7,524 nt of DNA from Synechococcus sp. MED650 (GTDB lineage Bacteria > Cyanobacteriota > Cyanobacteriia > PCC-6307 > Cyanobiaceae), in NCBI GenBank assembly GCA_002691345.1, contig NZHI01000002.1, positions 1-7,524 of the forward strand, in the 5' to 3' direction. A program made the translations under genes and the position numbers. Position 1 is the stretch's first letter. Every line of letters begins with the position of its first letter. Below are positions 1-6,285 of this stretch, piece after piece. The notes under the pieces were generated by a model, which saw nothing but the letters and a program-made list of their open reading frames with translations, was not told where the DNA came from and made no database searches.

Positions 1-383
1 CCAACTTCACGCTGAAAAACGAGACAACACTCTCCGTTGAGGGAGTACGCGTCAACAGAGAACTCAGCCGCAAATTGGAGAAATCCTCAAGTGAAAATTT
101 CGGCAACACCTGGGTGCAACCGCTGATTGGTGTCTATGGCACCTATGCCATCAGTGAGGACTGGCAGGCCTTTGCCTACCTTGACGCAGGTGGATTCGGG
201 CTGAGCGGAGAAAAGGATCTGAGTGGAACCGCCCAGGCAGGCATTGCCTATGCGCTAGGAAACTCAGCTCAGATCTCACTCTCCTACAAGTATTTCGGCC
301 TTGACTATGCCGGAGGCGGTGGTAATTCCTACAGCGTTGATCAAAGCGGCGTGAACCTAGGCCTGCGCTGGCTGTTTGACTGA
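1..383 (+). CDS. C-terminal part of an outer-membrane beta-barrel protein (5' end outside window)
   Basis: The reading frame is open from the left edge (first full codon at base 3) to a TGA at 381-383, giving 126 visible residues; the true start lies upstream. The visible protein alternates hydrophobic/aromatic and polar residues in short strands separated by Gly/Asn/Ser turns: a segment with WVQPLIGVYGTYAI, one with WQAFAYLDAGGFGL, one with AQAGIAYAL, one with AQISLSYKYFGLDY, and a last strand VNLGLRWLF followed by a single Asp. This is the usual look of a transmembrane beta barrel, with an aromatic residue next to the C-terminus as in many outer-membrane proteins. It is probably a small OmpA/Opa-like or porin-like barrel. 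The exact family cannot be fixed from this part, and the substrate or role is unknown. It converges with the amine oxidase gene and overlaps its last codons by 27 bp. Confidence 0.72.
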   Translation, partial: NFTLKNETTLSVEGVRVNRELSRKLEKSSSENFGNTWVQPLIGVYGTYAISEDWQAFAYLDAGGFGLSGEKDLSGTAQAGIAYALGNSAQISLSYKYFGLDYAGGGGNSYSVDQSGVNLGLRWLFD

Positions 384-1694
384 TGCAGCAGCCTGAGAAG
401 TCAGGCTGTCAGCCACATTCACAGCCGTACGCGAGCCGCTGGCGATGGCGCCTTCGATGAACCCGCGCCAACCCTCGGTGGTATCACCGGAGGCAAAGTA
501 CAGAGGACCTTCGTGATGCGGAAGCTCATCGGCGAAGCGTTCGAAGCAACCGGGTCGGTAGGTGCACCAGCTGCCGTTGGAAAGCGCGTCATCACCCCAG
601 TCATGACCAAACGTAGAGAGCAGGCGAACACCAGGAATGAATTCTTCGAGAATGGTTTGCCATTCAGAGACAGGCTTCTCCAGGGCACCGGGTTCGAGAC
701 TGAACCCGGCCAACACCGAATGCTGCTCGCCGCGTTTGTAGGTGAAGCTGCCGATCAGGGGTGAATCGGTGGAGCGGGACAGGGTCATCACCGCTCCGGG
801 GTCACCCTCCACTTCAAAAAACACCTTGTATCCGCCCCCGACGTGCTTCAGCTGCGAAGCCTCTTGCTTCACCGCAGAGAGCGGCGGATCAAACGAAACG
901 CTGTTCAACACATTCAGCGGCACAGTCACCACAGCACGCTTTGCAGTGACAACCTCACCATTCACGGTTGTCACTGACACACCGGTCGCTGAGTGCTGAA
1001 CAGAGGACACAGACGTGTTCAGTGCAACTTCAAAAGCACCATCCTCTGCAATCGCAGAAACGAGAGCGCCAGTCCCTTCCGTGAACTTGTAACGGGCGGC
1101 AGTGTCGTTGAACAGCTCGTAATTCCAACCGGTGAGCGACCAGCAACGCATCATCTCCACATAGGAAGCATTCGCGGGTTGGTTCATCGAAAGGATCTCG
1201 AGCATGCCCCCGACAGCAGTCCGCTGCAAGGGAGTGAGTTCCAGAGCATTCATCCGATCAGCCACCGTTAGAGCATCACATTCGACAATCGCCTCACGCG
1301 TGTGACGAGAGTCGTAAGGGAGCTCCCAAACCGCCTTGGATTCTGCAAAAAACTGATGAAAGCCATCAACAAATTCAGCCAACTGGTCTTCGCGCAGGTC
1401 ATGCACCTGATCACCGATCTTGATCGCAATCCGCTCGGCAGCACAGCCGGGTGTTTCCTGAATCTCAAGGCCGTAGCGTTCTTTTTCCGCCCAGACGAAT
1501 GGCTGGGTCCAATGAATCCAGGTTCCACCAAGTTCCACCGCAAAACCGTTCACCTGCTTGTGCCAGGTACGACCGCCCAAGCGATCTCGGGCTTCCAAGA
1601 GAAGGACCTTGAAACCCCGCTTTTGAAGGTCACGGGCTGCTGTGATCCCGGCAAAACCACCACCAATCACAGCCACATCAACAGAACGAGCCAT
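357..1694 (-). CDS. Flavin-containing amine oxidase (monoamine oxidase-like), cytoplasmic
   Basis: The 445-residue protein is an FAD-dependent amine oxidase, expected to oxidise an amine to an imine (then aldehyde plus ammonium) with release of H2O2. It opens with a Rossmann FAD motif GGGFAG (11-16), the ribose-binding Glu34, and the LGGR turn (39-42) typical of this family. GGTW (56-59) follows, Lys290 sits where the family's active-site lysine is expected, and the C-terminal FAD motif is YFASGDTTEGWRGFIEGA (399-416). There is no signal peptide, so it should act in the cytoplasm. Aligned by eye to MAO-A/B, the covalent-FAD cysteine position is Ser375, so FAD is probably non-covalent; Trp376 and Phe412 fall at the aromatic-cage positions. 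The ATG at 1692-1694 fits the Rossmann start. The last ~15 residues look like a non-conserved tail running into the neighbouring gene's 3' hairpin. The substrate cannot be read from sequence. Confidence 0.93.
   Translation of the reverse strand: MARSVDVAVIGGGFAGITAARDLQKRGFKVLLLEARDRLGGRTWHKQVNGFAVELGGTWIHWTQPFVWAEKERYGLEIQETPGCAAERIAIKIGDQVHDLREDQLAEFVDGFHQFFAESKAVWELPYDSRHTREAIVECDALTVADRMNALELTPLQRTAVGGMLEILSMNQPANASYVEMMRCWSLTGWNYELFNDTAARYKFTEGTGALVSAIAEDGAFEVALNTSVSSVQHSATGVSVTTVNGEVVTAKRAVVTVPLNVLNSVSFDPPLSAVKQEASQLKHVGGGYKVFFEVEGDPGAVMTLSRSTDSPLIGSFTYKRGEQHSVLAGFSLEPGALEKPVSEWQTILEEFIPGVRLLSTFGHDWGDDALSNGSWCTYRPGCFERFADELPHHEGPLYFASGDTTEGWRGFIEGAIASGSRTAVNVADSLTSQAAASVKQPAQA
389..408 (+). 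terminator. Hairpin just after the barrel gene stop, possible terminator
   Basis: CAGCCTGA at 389-396 and TCAGGCTG at 401-408 form a perfect 8-bp stem with a 4-base GAAG loop, starting five bases after the plus-strand stop codon. Position suggests a transcription terminator for the barrel gene. No T-run follows, so it is not a canonical intrinsic terminator; it could instead protect the 3' end or require a factor. The hairpin lies inside the last codons of the convergent amine oxidase gene. Confidence 0.45.
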
Positions 1695-1714
1695 AAGAAT
1701 TCAGTAAAAAGAGA

Positions 1715-1742
1715 ATTAACCAAACAAATTTCAGATCGTCAA
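1715..1742 (-). promoter_or_regulatory. Candidate sigma70-like promoter for the amine oxidase gene
   Basis: On the minus strand, TTGACG (1742-1737) and GTTAAT (1720-1715) are separated by 16 bp, matching the -35 and -10 consensus at 5/6 and 4/6 positions. The predicted transcript would start about 13 to 15 bases before the ATG at 1694. It sits in the 53-bp gap after the 517-residue gene, so the oxidase may be transcribed on its own as well as by read-through. The gap is AT-rich and a chance match is possible. Confidence 0.35.
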
Positions 1743-1747
1743 AACAA

Positions 1748-3301
1748 TCAGATTTTTTCAATCGCTCCCAGCTTCCAGGAGCGGTCAAACCATTCCTGAC
1801 CTGGGCCATAAAGACGGAAGATGCCGAACCAACCCTTTCCTGGAACCGTCTTCACCCAGTTGGCCTCTTTCCCAGCAGGGGCTTCAGGGCCGAAATACAG
1901 ATCAATGCTGCCGTCGGCATTCTTGGCCATCTCAGGATTGCGCTTGTTGTTTTTGCTGGGGTAGGGCATCTCCTTGCTCTGGAGCATGGAACGGGTCTGC
2001 GGGTCGTAGACCACGAACGACCAGAAGCGCTGAGCCGGTGGATTGGCAGGGATGTTGACTTTGTAAGTCTTGGATCCATCCAGGTAGGCGCCGCTGCCAT
2101 CACGCGAGCTGAAGGCGTATTGGGAACCCACGCCAGGAAGTTCCAGCACCATCGCCGGCGTGTTCACCGTGGCCAGGTAGAAGAACAGCGTGCGGCCATC
2201 CATGTCACGGCCACCATTGCCGCCATCCACGAGGTAGGTGTGGTTGCCGCCGGGGAAACCGGTCTGCCAATAACCGGCCTTGCCGGGATAGATGTATGCC
2301 TTGGGATCCTGCGGGGCAAACAGAATCGAACGTGCCGTCGCATTGCCAATGGCGACCGCTTCAGTCAGCAGGGCTTTCTGTTCCCTGGTCGGATTGAACG
2401 GCTTCCCTTTTTGAATGCCAATCGCCGAGGCCATGCCCAAGAGTTCAGGGGAGAACATCTCGGAGGGCTCACGCTGGATCACCTCATCCAGTTCCTCGTA
2501 GAACTTGAAGTTGTTGGCATGGATGGTGTTCACATCTGACCCGGTGAGGTTGGTGAACGTGTTTGCAGGAGGGTTGCTCCTTTGAGCGAAGGGATACACC
2601 TTGAGGCCATTTTTAAATGCCGTCTTCGCCGTATCAGGCTTGCCTTGGTCATCAAGAAAGCCGCGAAGAATCAGCCAGTTGATTTTGCTGGGAGTCGTCG
2701 CAATGAAGTAACCATCGGTGTTGGCAGGTGGCGTATGGCCTGGGCCAAGAATCAGATACTTGCCGCCTTTGCCTTTGTCTGGGCCAGGGCCACCCATGTC
2801 GACAACAAAGCGGAAAAAGGCGTCATTAACGGTGCCCGGCCCTGTTCCCGCAGGAACTTCCACCACCATAGGGCCATCACTGAGATCAAGAAAAGCCGAT
2901 GCGTAGACCGTATCGGTATTGCCGGTTAGCCAGAGCGATGTGGAGCTCATCAACTCCTCAAACAAACCGATATCTCGATTTGGCTTCAAGCCATAGCCAT
3001 CGCGGTGGCCGACATAGAGCATCTCGATGGATGCCGCCGGCATGAAATTGAGGAAGGTTTGCACACCACGGCCGAGATCCACTTGACGGCGCGCTGCCTT
3101 TTTTGTGGCTTCATCGGGGAAGCCATCGAAATAGCGGAACGTGCCGATGCGGGTACGAACAACATCAGGCGTTAAGACATCTTCAGGGATCGGCGTGTTG
3201 TAACCCTTGGGAGTGACATCCTTCGCTTGAACTGGAAATGCAGAGCTTCCGATCAAGAGAGTGGAAGCCAAGAGAGCTGAAACAGAATTAAGGCCTTTCA
3301 T
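1748..3301 (-). CDS. Exported DUF1254/DUF1214 protein, 517 residues (long paralogue 1)
   Basis: Residues 1-26 form a signal peptide (Lys2, hydrophobic core, PVQA at the cut site), so the mature protein starts near Lys27 and is exported to the periplasm or beyond. A conserved lead-in (GYNTPIP, LTPDVVRT, GTFRYFDG; residues 33-60) is followed by a DUF1254-like domain at about 45-240 with the N-x-D-T-V-Y motif (128-133) and a Gly/Lys-rich segment (170-187). A middle helical-looking part (about 255-345) leads to a DUF1214-like domain at about 375-510 with FWS (426-428), VYD (431-433), DLYFGP (467-472), NW (481-482) and RLYGP (496-500). The protein contains no cysteine. It is strongly similar along its length to the product of the gene just upstream (41-bp gap), so the two are a tandem duplication. 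No catalytic motif is recognised and the function is unknown. The TGA stop is at 1748-1750. Confidence 0.92.
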   Translation of the reverse strand: MKGLNSVSALLASTLLIGSSAFPVQAKDVTPKGYNTPIPEDVLTPDVVRTRIGTFRYFDGFPDEATKKAARRQVDLGRGVQTFLNFMPAASIEMLYVGHRDGYGLKPNRDIGLFEELMSSTSLWLTGNTDTVYASAFLDLSDGPMVVEVPAGTGPGTVNDAFFRFVVDMGGPGPDKGKGGKYLILGPGHTPPANTDGYFIATTPSKINWLILRGFLDDQGKPDTAKTAFKNGLKVYPFAQRSNPPANTFTNLTGSDVNTIHANNFKFYEELDEVIQREPSEMFSPELLGMASAIGIQKGKPFNPTREQKALLTEAVAIGNATARSILFAPQDPKAYIYPGKAGYWQTGFPGGNHTYLVDGGNGGRDMDGRTLFFYLATVNTPAMVLELPGVGSQYAFSSRDGSGAYLDGSKTYKVNIPANPPAQRFWSFVVYDPQTRSMLQSKEMPYPSKNNKRNPEMAKNADGSIDLYFGPEAPAGKEANWVKTVPGKGWFGIFRLYGPGQEWFDRSWKLGAIEKI

Positions 3302-3342
3302 GACAAATCAATGAATAAAAGTGGAAGTCGTGAATTGTTCGT

Positions 3343-4893
3343 TCAATCGAGCACTTCGATATTGTTCAGCTTCCAGGTTTGATCAAACCAGGGTTGCAAC
3401 GGGCCATAGAGCCGGAAGGCCGTAAACCACCCTTTTCCAGGTACGGTTTCAATCCAATTGGTTTCCTTACCCACAGGTGCTTTGGGTCCGAAATACAAAT
3501 CCACCGAACCATCAGCATTGGCGACCATATCTTTGTTGCGCTTGTTGTTCTTAGCGGGGAAGGGCTGACTGGTTTGCAGCTGAGATCGTGTCTGGGAGTC
3601 ATACACAACGATGGACCAGAAATCCTTGGCAGGTGGATTCTTGTCAATGGTTAATTTGTATGATTTCCCACCATCAAGAACAGCACCATTTTCATCCGTT
3701 CCAGCAATGGCATATTGAGAGCCAACGCCAACCATTTCCAGCACCATGGCCGGAGTGTTGACGGTGTAAGCCCAGAAGAAATTGTTGCGGGCATCAAGGT
3801 TTCGGCCTCCCCGGCCACCATCTTTGAGCCACTCGTAACTTCCCCCTGCGAAAGCTGTGAACCACTGGGGATTGCCCTCATAGGTGTATGCATCTGCAGC
3901 ACGAGGAGTCACCATGTCGGAGCGCACATAGGCCACACCCACCTGAACGGCTTCCTCCATCAAGGCTCGATCCGCTGCTGAAGGATTGAAGGGCTTTCCT
4001 TTTTCCATCCCGATACCAGAAGCCAAACCGCGAATTTCCGGATCGAGGAAATCGATGGGCTCACGCTGAATCACCCGGTTGAGTTCGTTGAAGAATTCAA
4101 AGTTGTTGGCATGAACCGTATTGAATACCTTGTCGCCGCCTTGGACGAAGGTCATCTTGGGCGGGTTGTCTTTTTGCGACAGCGGATACATCCGCAGACC
4201 ATTCTCGTAGTTCGCAACTGCCTGATCAGGTTTACCCTCATCATCCAGGAAGGCCCTCAAAATCAACCAGTTGGAATAAGTGGGTGAACGGAAAACAAAG
4301 TAGCCATCAGTGTTTGAAGGCTCTTTATCGTCAGGCCCCAGAATCAAATATTTTCCCCCCTTGCCTTTATCCGGACCAGGGCCACCGGTATCGGCCACGA
4401 AGCGAAAGTAAGCATCATTGATCGTGCCAGGTCCAAGACCAGCAGGCACCTCAATCACCAACGGCCCCGTCCGCTGCAAGTTGAAAAAAGCCGAACCATA
4501 AACGGTATCTGTATTACCGGTTAAAAACAGGGGATTGGAATTCAACGGTGACATCAAATTCACCTTGGTGTAATCATCCACACCGATCTGTTCATGACCG
4601 TGCCGCAGCATTTCTATGCTCGCCGCAGGCATCATCGTCAGGAAGGTCTCGTAAGCCCGGATGAATTTGAGATTGTCGAAACTCGCCTTCACCGTGGCCG
4701 GATCGGGCATACCATCGAAGAAATTGAAGGTGCCAAGAGACGTGCGCACCTTGTCTGGCGTAAGCAGCTCTGATGGGATCGGAGTGGTGTATCCGGCTGG
4801 GATGGCATCAGCCCCTGCTTGCGCTCTGGTGGGCACACCAAACAAAACACCTGACAGGGCAAGAAGGGACAGCCCCTTAGAGGCACCCTTCAT
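3343..4893 (-). CDS. Exported DUF1254/DUF1214 protein, 516 residues (long paralogue 2)
   Basis: The frame stays open to a TTG at 4920 and contains ATGs at 4911 and 4893. I choose 4893 because the protein then begins MKG plus a hydrophobic stretch, matching its paralogue MKGLNSV, and gives a compact signal peptide (1-26, RAQA at the cut) and nearly the same length (516 versus 517). Domain order equals the paralogue: GYTTPIP lead-in (34-40), DUF1254-like domain with N-x-D-T-V-Y (127-132) and the Gly/Lys-rich segment at 170-187, then a DUF1214-like domain with FWS (425-427), VYD (430-432), DLYFGP (465-470), NW (479-480) and RLYGP (494-498). It has no cysteine. Exact shared blocks include HANNF, VIQREP, KGKPFNP, VNTPAMVLE and TVPGKGWF. 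It is probably co-transcribed with the 517-residue gene 41 bp downstream. The biochemical role is unknown; the family assignment is from recognised motifs, not a search. Confidence 0.91.
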   Translation of the reverse strand: MKGASKGLSLLALSGVLFGVPTRAQAGADAIPAGYTTPIPSELLTPDKVRTSLGTFNFFDGMPDPATVKASFDNLKFIRAYETFLTMMPAASIEMLRHGHEQIGVDDYTKVNLMSPLNSNPLFLTGNTDTVYGSAFFNLQRTGPLVIEVPAGLGPGTINDAYFRFVADTGGPGPDKGKGGKYLILGPDDKEPSNTDGYFVFRSPTYSNWLILRAFLDDEGKPDQAVANYENGLRMYPLSQKDNPPKMTFVQGGDKVFNTVHANNFEFFNELNRVIQREPIDFLDPEIRGLASGIGMEKGKPFNPSAADRALMEEAVQVGVAYVRSDMVTPRAADAYTYEGNPQWFTAFAGGSYEWLKDGGRGGRNLDARNNFFWAYTVNTPAMVLEMVGVGSQYAIAGTDENGAVLDGGKSYKLTIDKNPPAKDFWSIVVYDSQTRSQLQTSQPFPAKNNKRNKDMVANADGSVDLYFGPKAPVGKETNWIETVPGKGWFTAFRLYGPLQPWFDQTWKLNNIEVLD

Positions 4894-4903
4894 CCACGTT
4901 GCG

Positions 4904-4909
4904 CTCACC
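4904..4909 (-). promoter_or_regulatory. Weak ribosome-binding-site candidate supporting the ATG at 4893
   Basis: On the minus strand GGTGAG lies 10 bases before the ATG at 4893. The spacing is slightly long and the match to GGAGG partial, but the other possible starts (TTG 4920, ATG 4911) show nothing better. It supports the shorter start, alongside the alignment to the neighbouring paralogue. Confidence 0.3.
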
Positions 4910-4925
4910 ATGAGATGCAATCGAC

Positions 4926-4939
4926 AGCTTTTTCAAGCT
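4926..4939 (-). other. Small GAAA-tetraloop hairpin in the leader of the 516-residue gene
   Basis: Read on the minus strand, AGCTT-GAAA-AAGCT forms a 5-bp stem closed by a GNRA-type tetraloop, extendable by one U-G pair. It would lie about 32 bases upstream of the ATG at 4893, if the transcript starts far enough upstream. Whether it is transcribed or functional is unknown. Its 5' ten bases are complementary to the loop of the hairpin at 5010-5043. Confidence 0.35.
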
Positions 4940-5030
4940 AGATAGCAAAAAGCGATTAGTCAGCGGTCGATGGTACGAAAAAGCCTTCATTCACCAGCAA
5001 ACGGAAAGATGGCTTGCATGAGCTTGAAAA
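4930..5030. repeat. 10-bp inverted repeat linking the terminator loop and the downstream leader hairpin
   Basis: TTTTCAAGCT at 4930-4939 is the exact reverse complement of AGCTTGAAAA at 5021-5030, with 81 bases between. One arm is in the loop of the 5010-5043 hairpin, the other in the small hairpin at 4926-4939. The pair could base-pair in a read-through transcript or be a DNA-level dyad; chance cannot be excluded for A/T-rich 10-mers. Confidence 0.4.
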
Positions 5031-5043
5031 CCCATGCAAGCCA
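5010..5043 (-). terminator. Strong hairpin downstream of the lipoprotein gene, likely terminator
   Basis: TGGCTTGCATG at 5010-5020 and CATGCAAGCCA at 5033-5043 form a perfect 11-bp stem with a 12-base loop. It begins 44 bases past the TGA of the 380-residue lipoprotein gene. On the minus strand the stem is followed by TCTTTCCGTTTG, moderately T-rich, whereas the plus-strand side has no T-run, so termination of minus-strand transcription is the better reading. It separates the lipoprotein pair from the long exported pair. The remaining intergenic bases (4940-5009) hold no promoter I could call with confidence. Confidence 0.65.
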
Positions 5044-5087
5044 AGCCCAAAGGGCATTCAATCCCATTAAGGATCAATCACGGAGAC

Positions 5088-6230
5088 TCATTTGAGCTCC
5101 AACTCAGGCCGAGCCCACGAACCATCGAAATAAGCGGGCTTTGGATTGTAGATCCGGAAGGTGGCATTCCAGCCCGGGTAAATCTCCAAATAGTTGGGTT
5201 GTGTAGTATCACCACCAAAATGCAGCGTCACATCACCTTGTGCGTCTGCCTCGGCAAATGCGCTGTTGACATTGAAATTCTCACCAACCGGGAATCCATC
5301 CTTGTCGTACACCGTTAGCGACCAAAAAGCATTATCTCCATTCGGAACATCATTAAGCTTCAGCGTTTGAGGCTCAGATGATGATGGCGTGTAGAAGAGA
5401 TAAACAGCACCTTCCTTCGGTAATCCGCCAATTCCAACAGCCACACCCATATTATTTTGCTCCGGGGTGACTTCACCGGGCCGACCAAAGAGCGATTCCG
5501 ACTTCACACCTTTCTCGTTTCGCTCTTCGTTATAAGCCGCACGGAGAGCCATCATCTGCTCAAGATCCCATTGGTTGGGTTGCACATACTCGCCTGTCTT
5601 AGCCTGAGTAACCGACAACTTGGCCTGCAGAGCCTGGGCCTGTGCTACATCATCAGGATCCTGAATGTTCACACCGGTACGGAATGCTACTAAGGCATAG
5701 CGGCTCCCGACCTCGTCTTCTGTAAGGGTGTAATCACCAGGCTCTTTTTCCACATACACGTACCCCTGTCCATTCACCACCATGGCGCTCTGGTAGCGGC
5801 CATTGGTTTGCGGAAGCGTAAATGTCGCCGGAGTGGTCAGATCGAGAATCAACCAGGAATATAAGGTGTCAAAATTAATGCGAATCACCGTCCGATCCTT
5901 GGGATCCGCAGCCTTCTGGAGATTCAAAATCGTTCCCAAACCTCCGGTGCAGGTTGCAGCTGAAACATCGGCGATGTATTTGGCAAAGATCGTCTGCGTT
6001 TCAGCTTCGGAATAGTTTTCCTTGGTAACAGGCACAACTGTGTCGCTTTGAATTGAGACAGCTGGCTTAGGGCAATCCTTTTTTGCTGTGTCAACTGAAG
6101 CAGGAGCCTGCTCAGGATTGGCAGTCGACGAAGGCTGATCCGAAGAACTTTTGGGCTGGCCGCAGGCAACGGATAAGACACCCAAACCAAGAGCGAGAGC
6201 ACCAGTGATGGCTTTCTTTTGAAAATACAT
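5088..6230 (-). CDS. DUF1254/DUF1214-like lipoprotein, 380 residues (short paralogue A)
   Basis: The protein starts with YFQKK, a hydrophobic core and the lipobox SVAC, so it should be cut before Cys23, lipidated and anchored in the cell envelope; the +2 residue is Gly, not the Asp used for inner-membrane retention in enterobacteria. A Ser/Pro/Gln-rich linker (24-50) follows. The N-terminal domain has N-F-D-T-L-Y (119-124), equivalent to N-T-D-T-V-Y of the longer relatives, then GSRYALVAFRT (175-185). The C-terminal domain has FWSLTVYDKDG (302-312), NVNSAF (320-325), LHFGGD (336-341), NYLEIYPGW (346-354) and RIYNP (359-363), a DUF1214-like pattern. Cys53 and Cys94 are matched by a pair with the same 41-residue spacing in the upstream paralogue. 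About 115 residues found between these two signatures in the long proteins are missing. The gene lies 55 bp after that paralogue. The function is unknown. Confidence 0.89.
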   Translation of the reverse strand: MYFQKKAITGALALGLGVLSVACGQPKSSSDQPSSTANPEQAPASVDTAKKDCPKPAVSIQSDTVVPVTKENYSEAETQTIFAKYIADVSAATCTGGLGTILNLQKAADPKDRTVIRINFDTLYSWLILDLTTPATFTLPQTNGRYQSAMVVNGQGYVYVEKEPGDYTLTEDEVGSRYALVAFRTGVNIQDPDDVAQAQALQAKLSVTQAKTGEYVQPNQWDLEQMMALRAAYNEERNEKGVKSESLFGRPGEVTPEQNNMGVAVGIGGLPKEGAVYLFYTPSSSEPQTLKLNDVPNGDNAFWSLTVYDKDGFPVGENFNVNSAFAEADAQGDVTLHFGGDTTQPNYLEIYPGWNATFRIYNPKPAYFDGSWARPELELK

Positions 6231-6254
6231 GATTGAGGGTAGTAATTAGATGAA

Positions 6255-6284
6255 ATTAAAAAAGAGAAGGAAATAATGATTCAA
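6255..6284 (-). promoter_or_regulatory. Candidate sigma70-like promoter for the 380-residue lipoprotein gene
   Basis: On the minus strand TTGAAT (6284-6279) and TTTAAT (6260-6255) are separated by 18 bp, matching consensus at 4/6 and 5/6 positions, and would give a leader of about 20 bases. The 55-bp gap is very A/T-rich, so this may be coincidental. The downstream gene could equally be read from its upstream neighbour. Confidence 0.3.
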
Positions 6285-6285
6285 T

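Noticed and set aside
1302..1799. Plus-strand open frame of 165 codons opposite the amine oxidase gene
   Set aside because: It is antisense to a clearly conserved FAD enzyme, has low-complexity and unlikely composition, no recognisable domain, and no ribosome binding site.
2741..2792. Gly/Lys-rich GPGPDKGKGGK segment as a Walker A nucleotide-binding loop
   Set aside because: It does not fit G-x4-G-K-[ST]: glycine spacing is wrong and no Ser/Thr follows the lysine; no Walker B or NTPase fold elements are present.
4921..5009. TGCTATCTA as an extended -10 promoter for the 516-residue gene
   Set aside because: Only 3 of 6 positions match TATAAT and no acceptable -35 lies at the right distance; a promoter is expected in this gap but cannot be pinned down.
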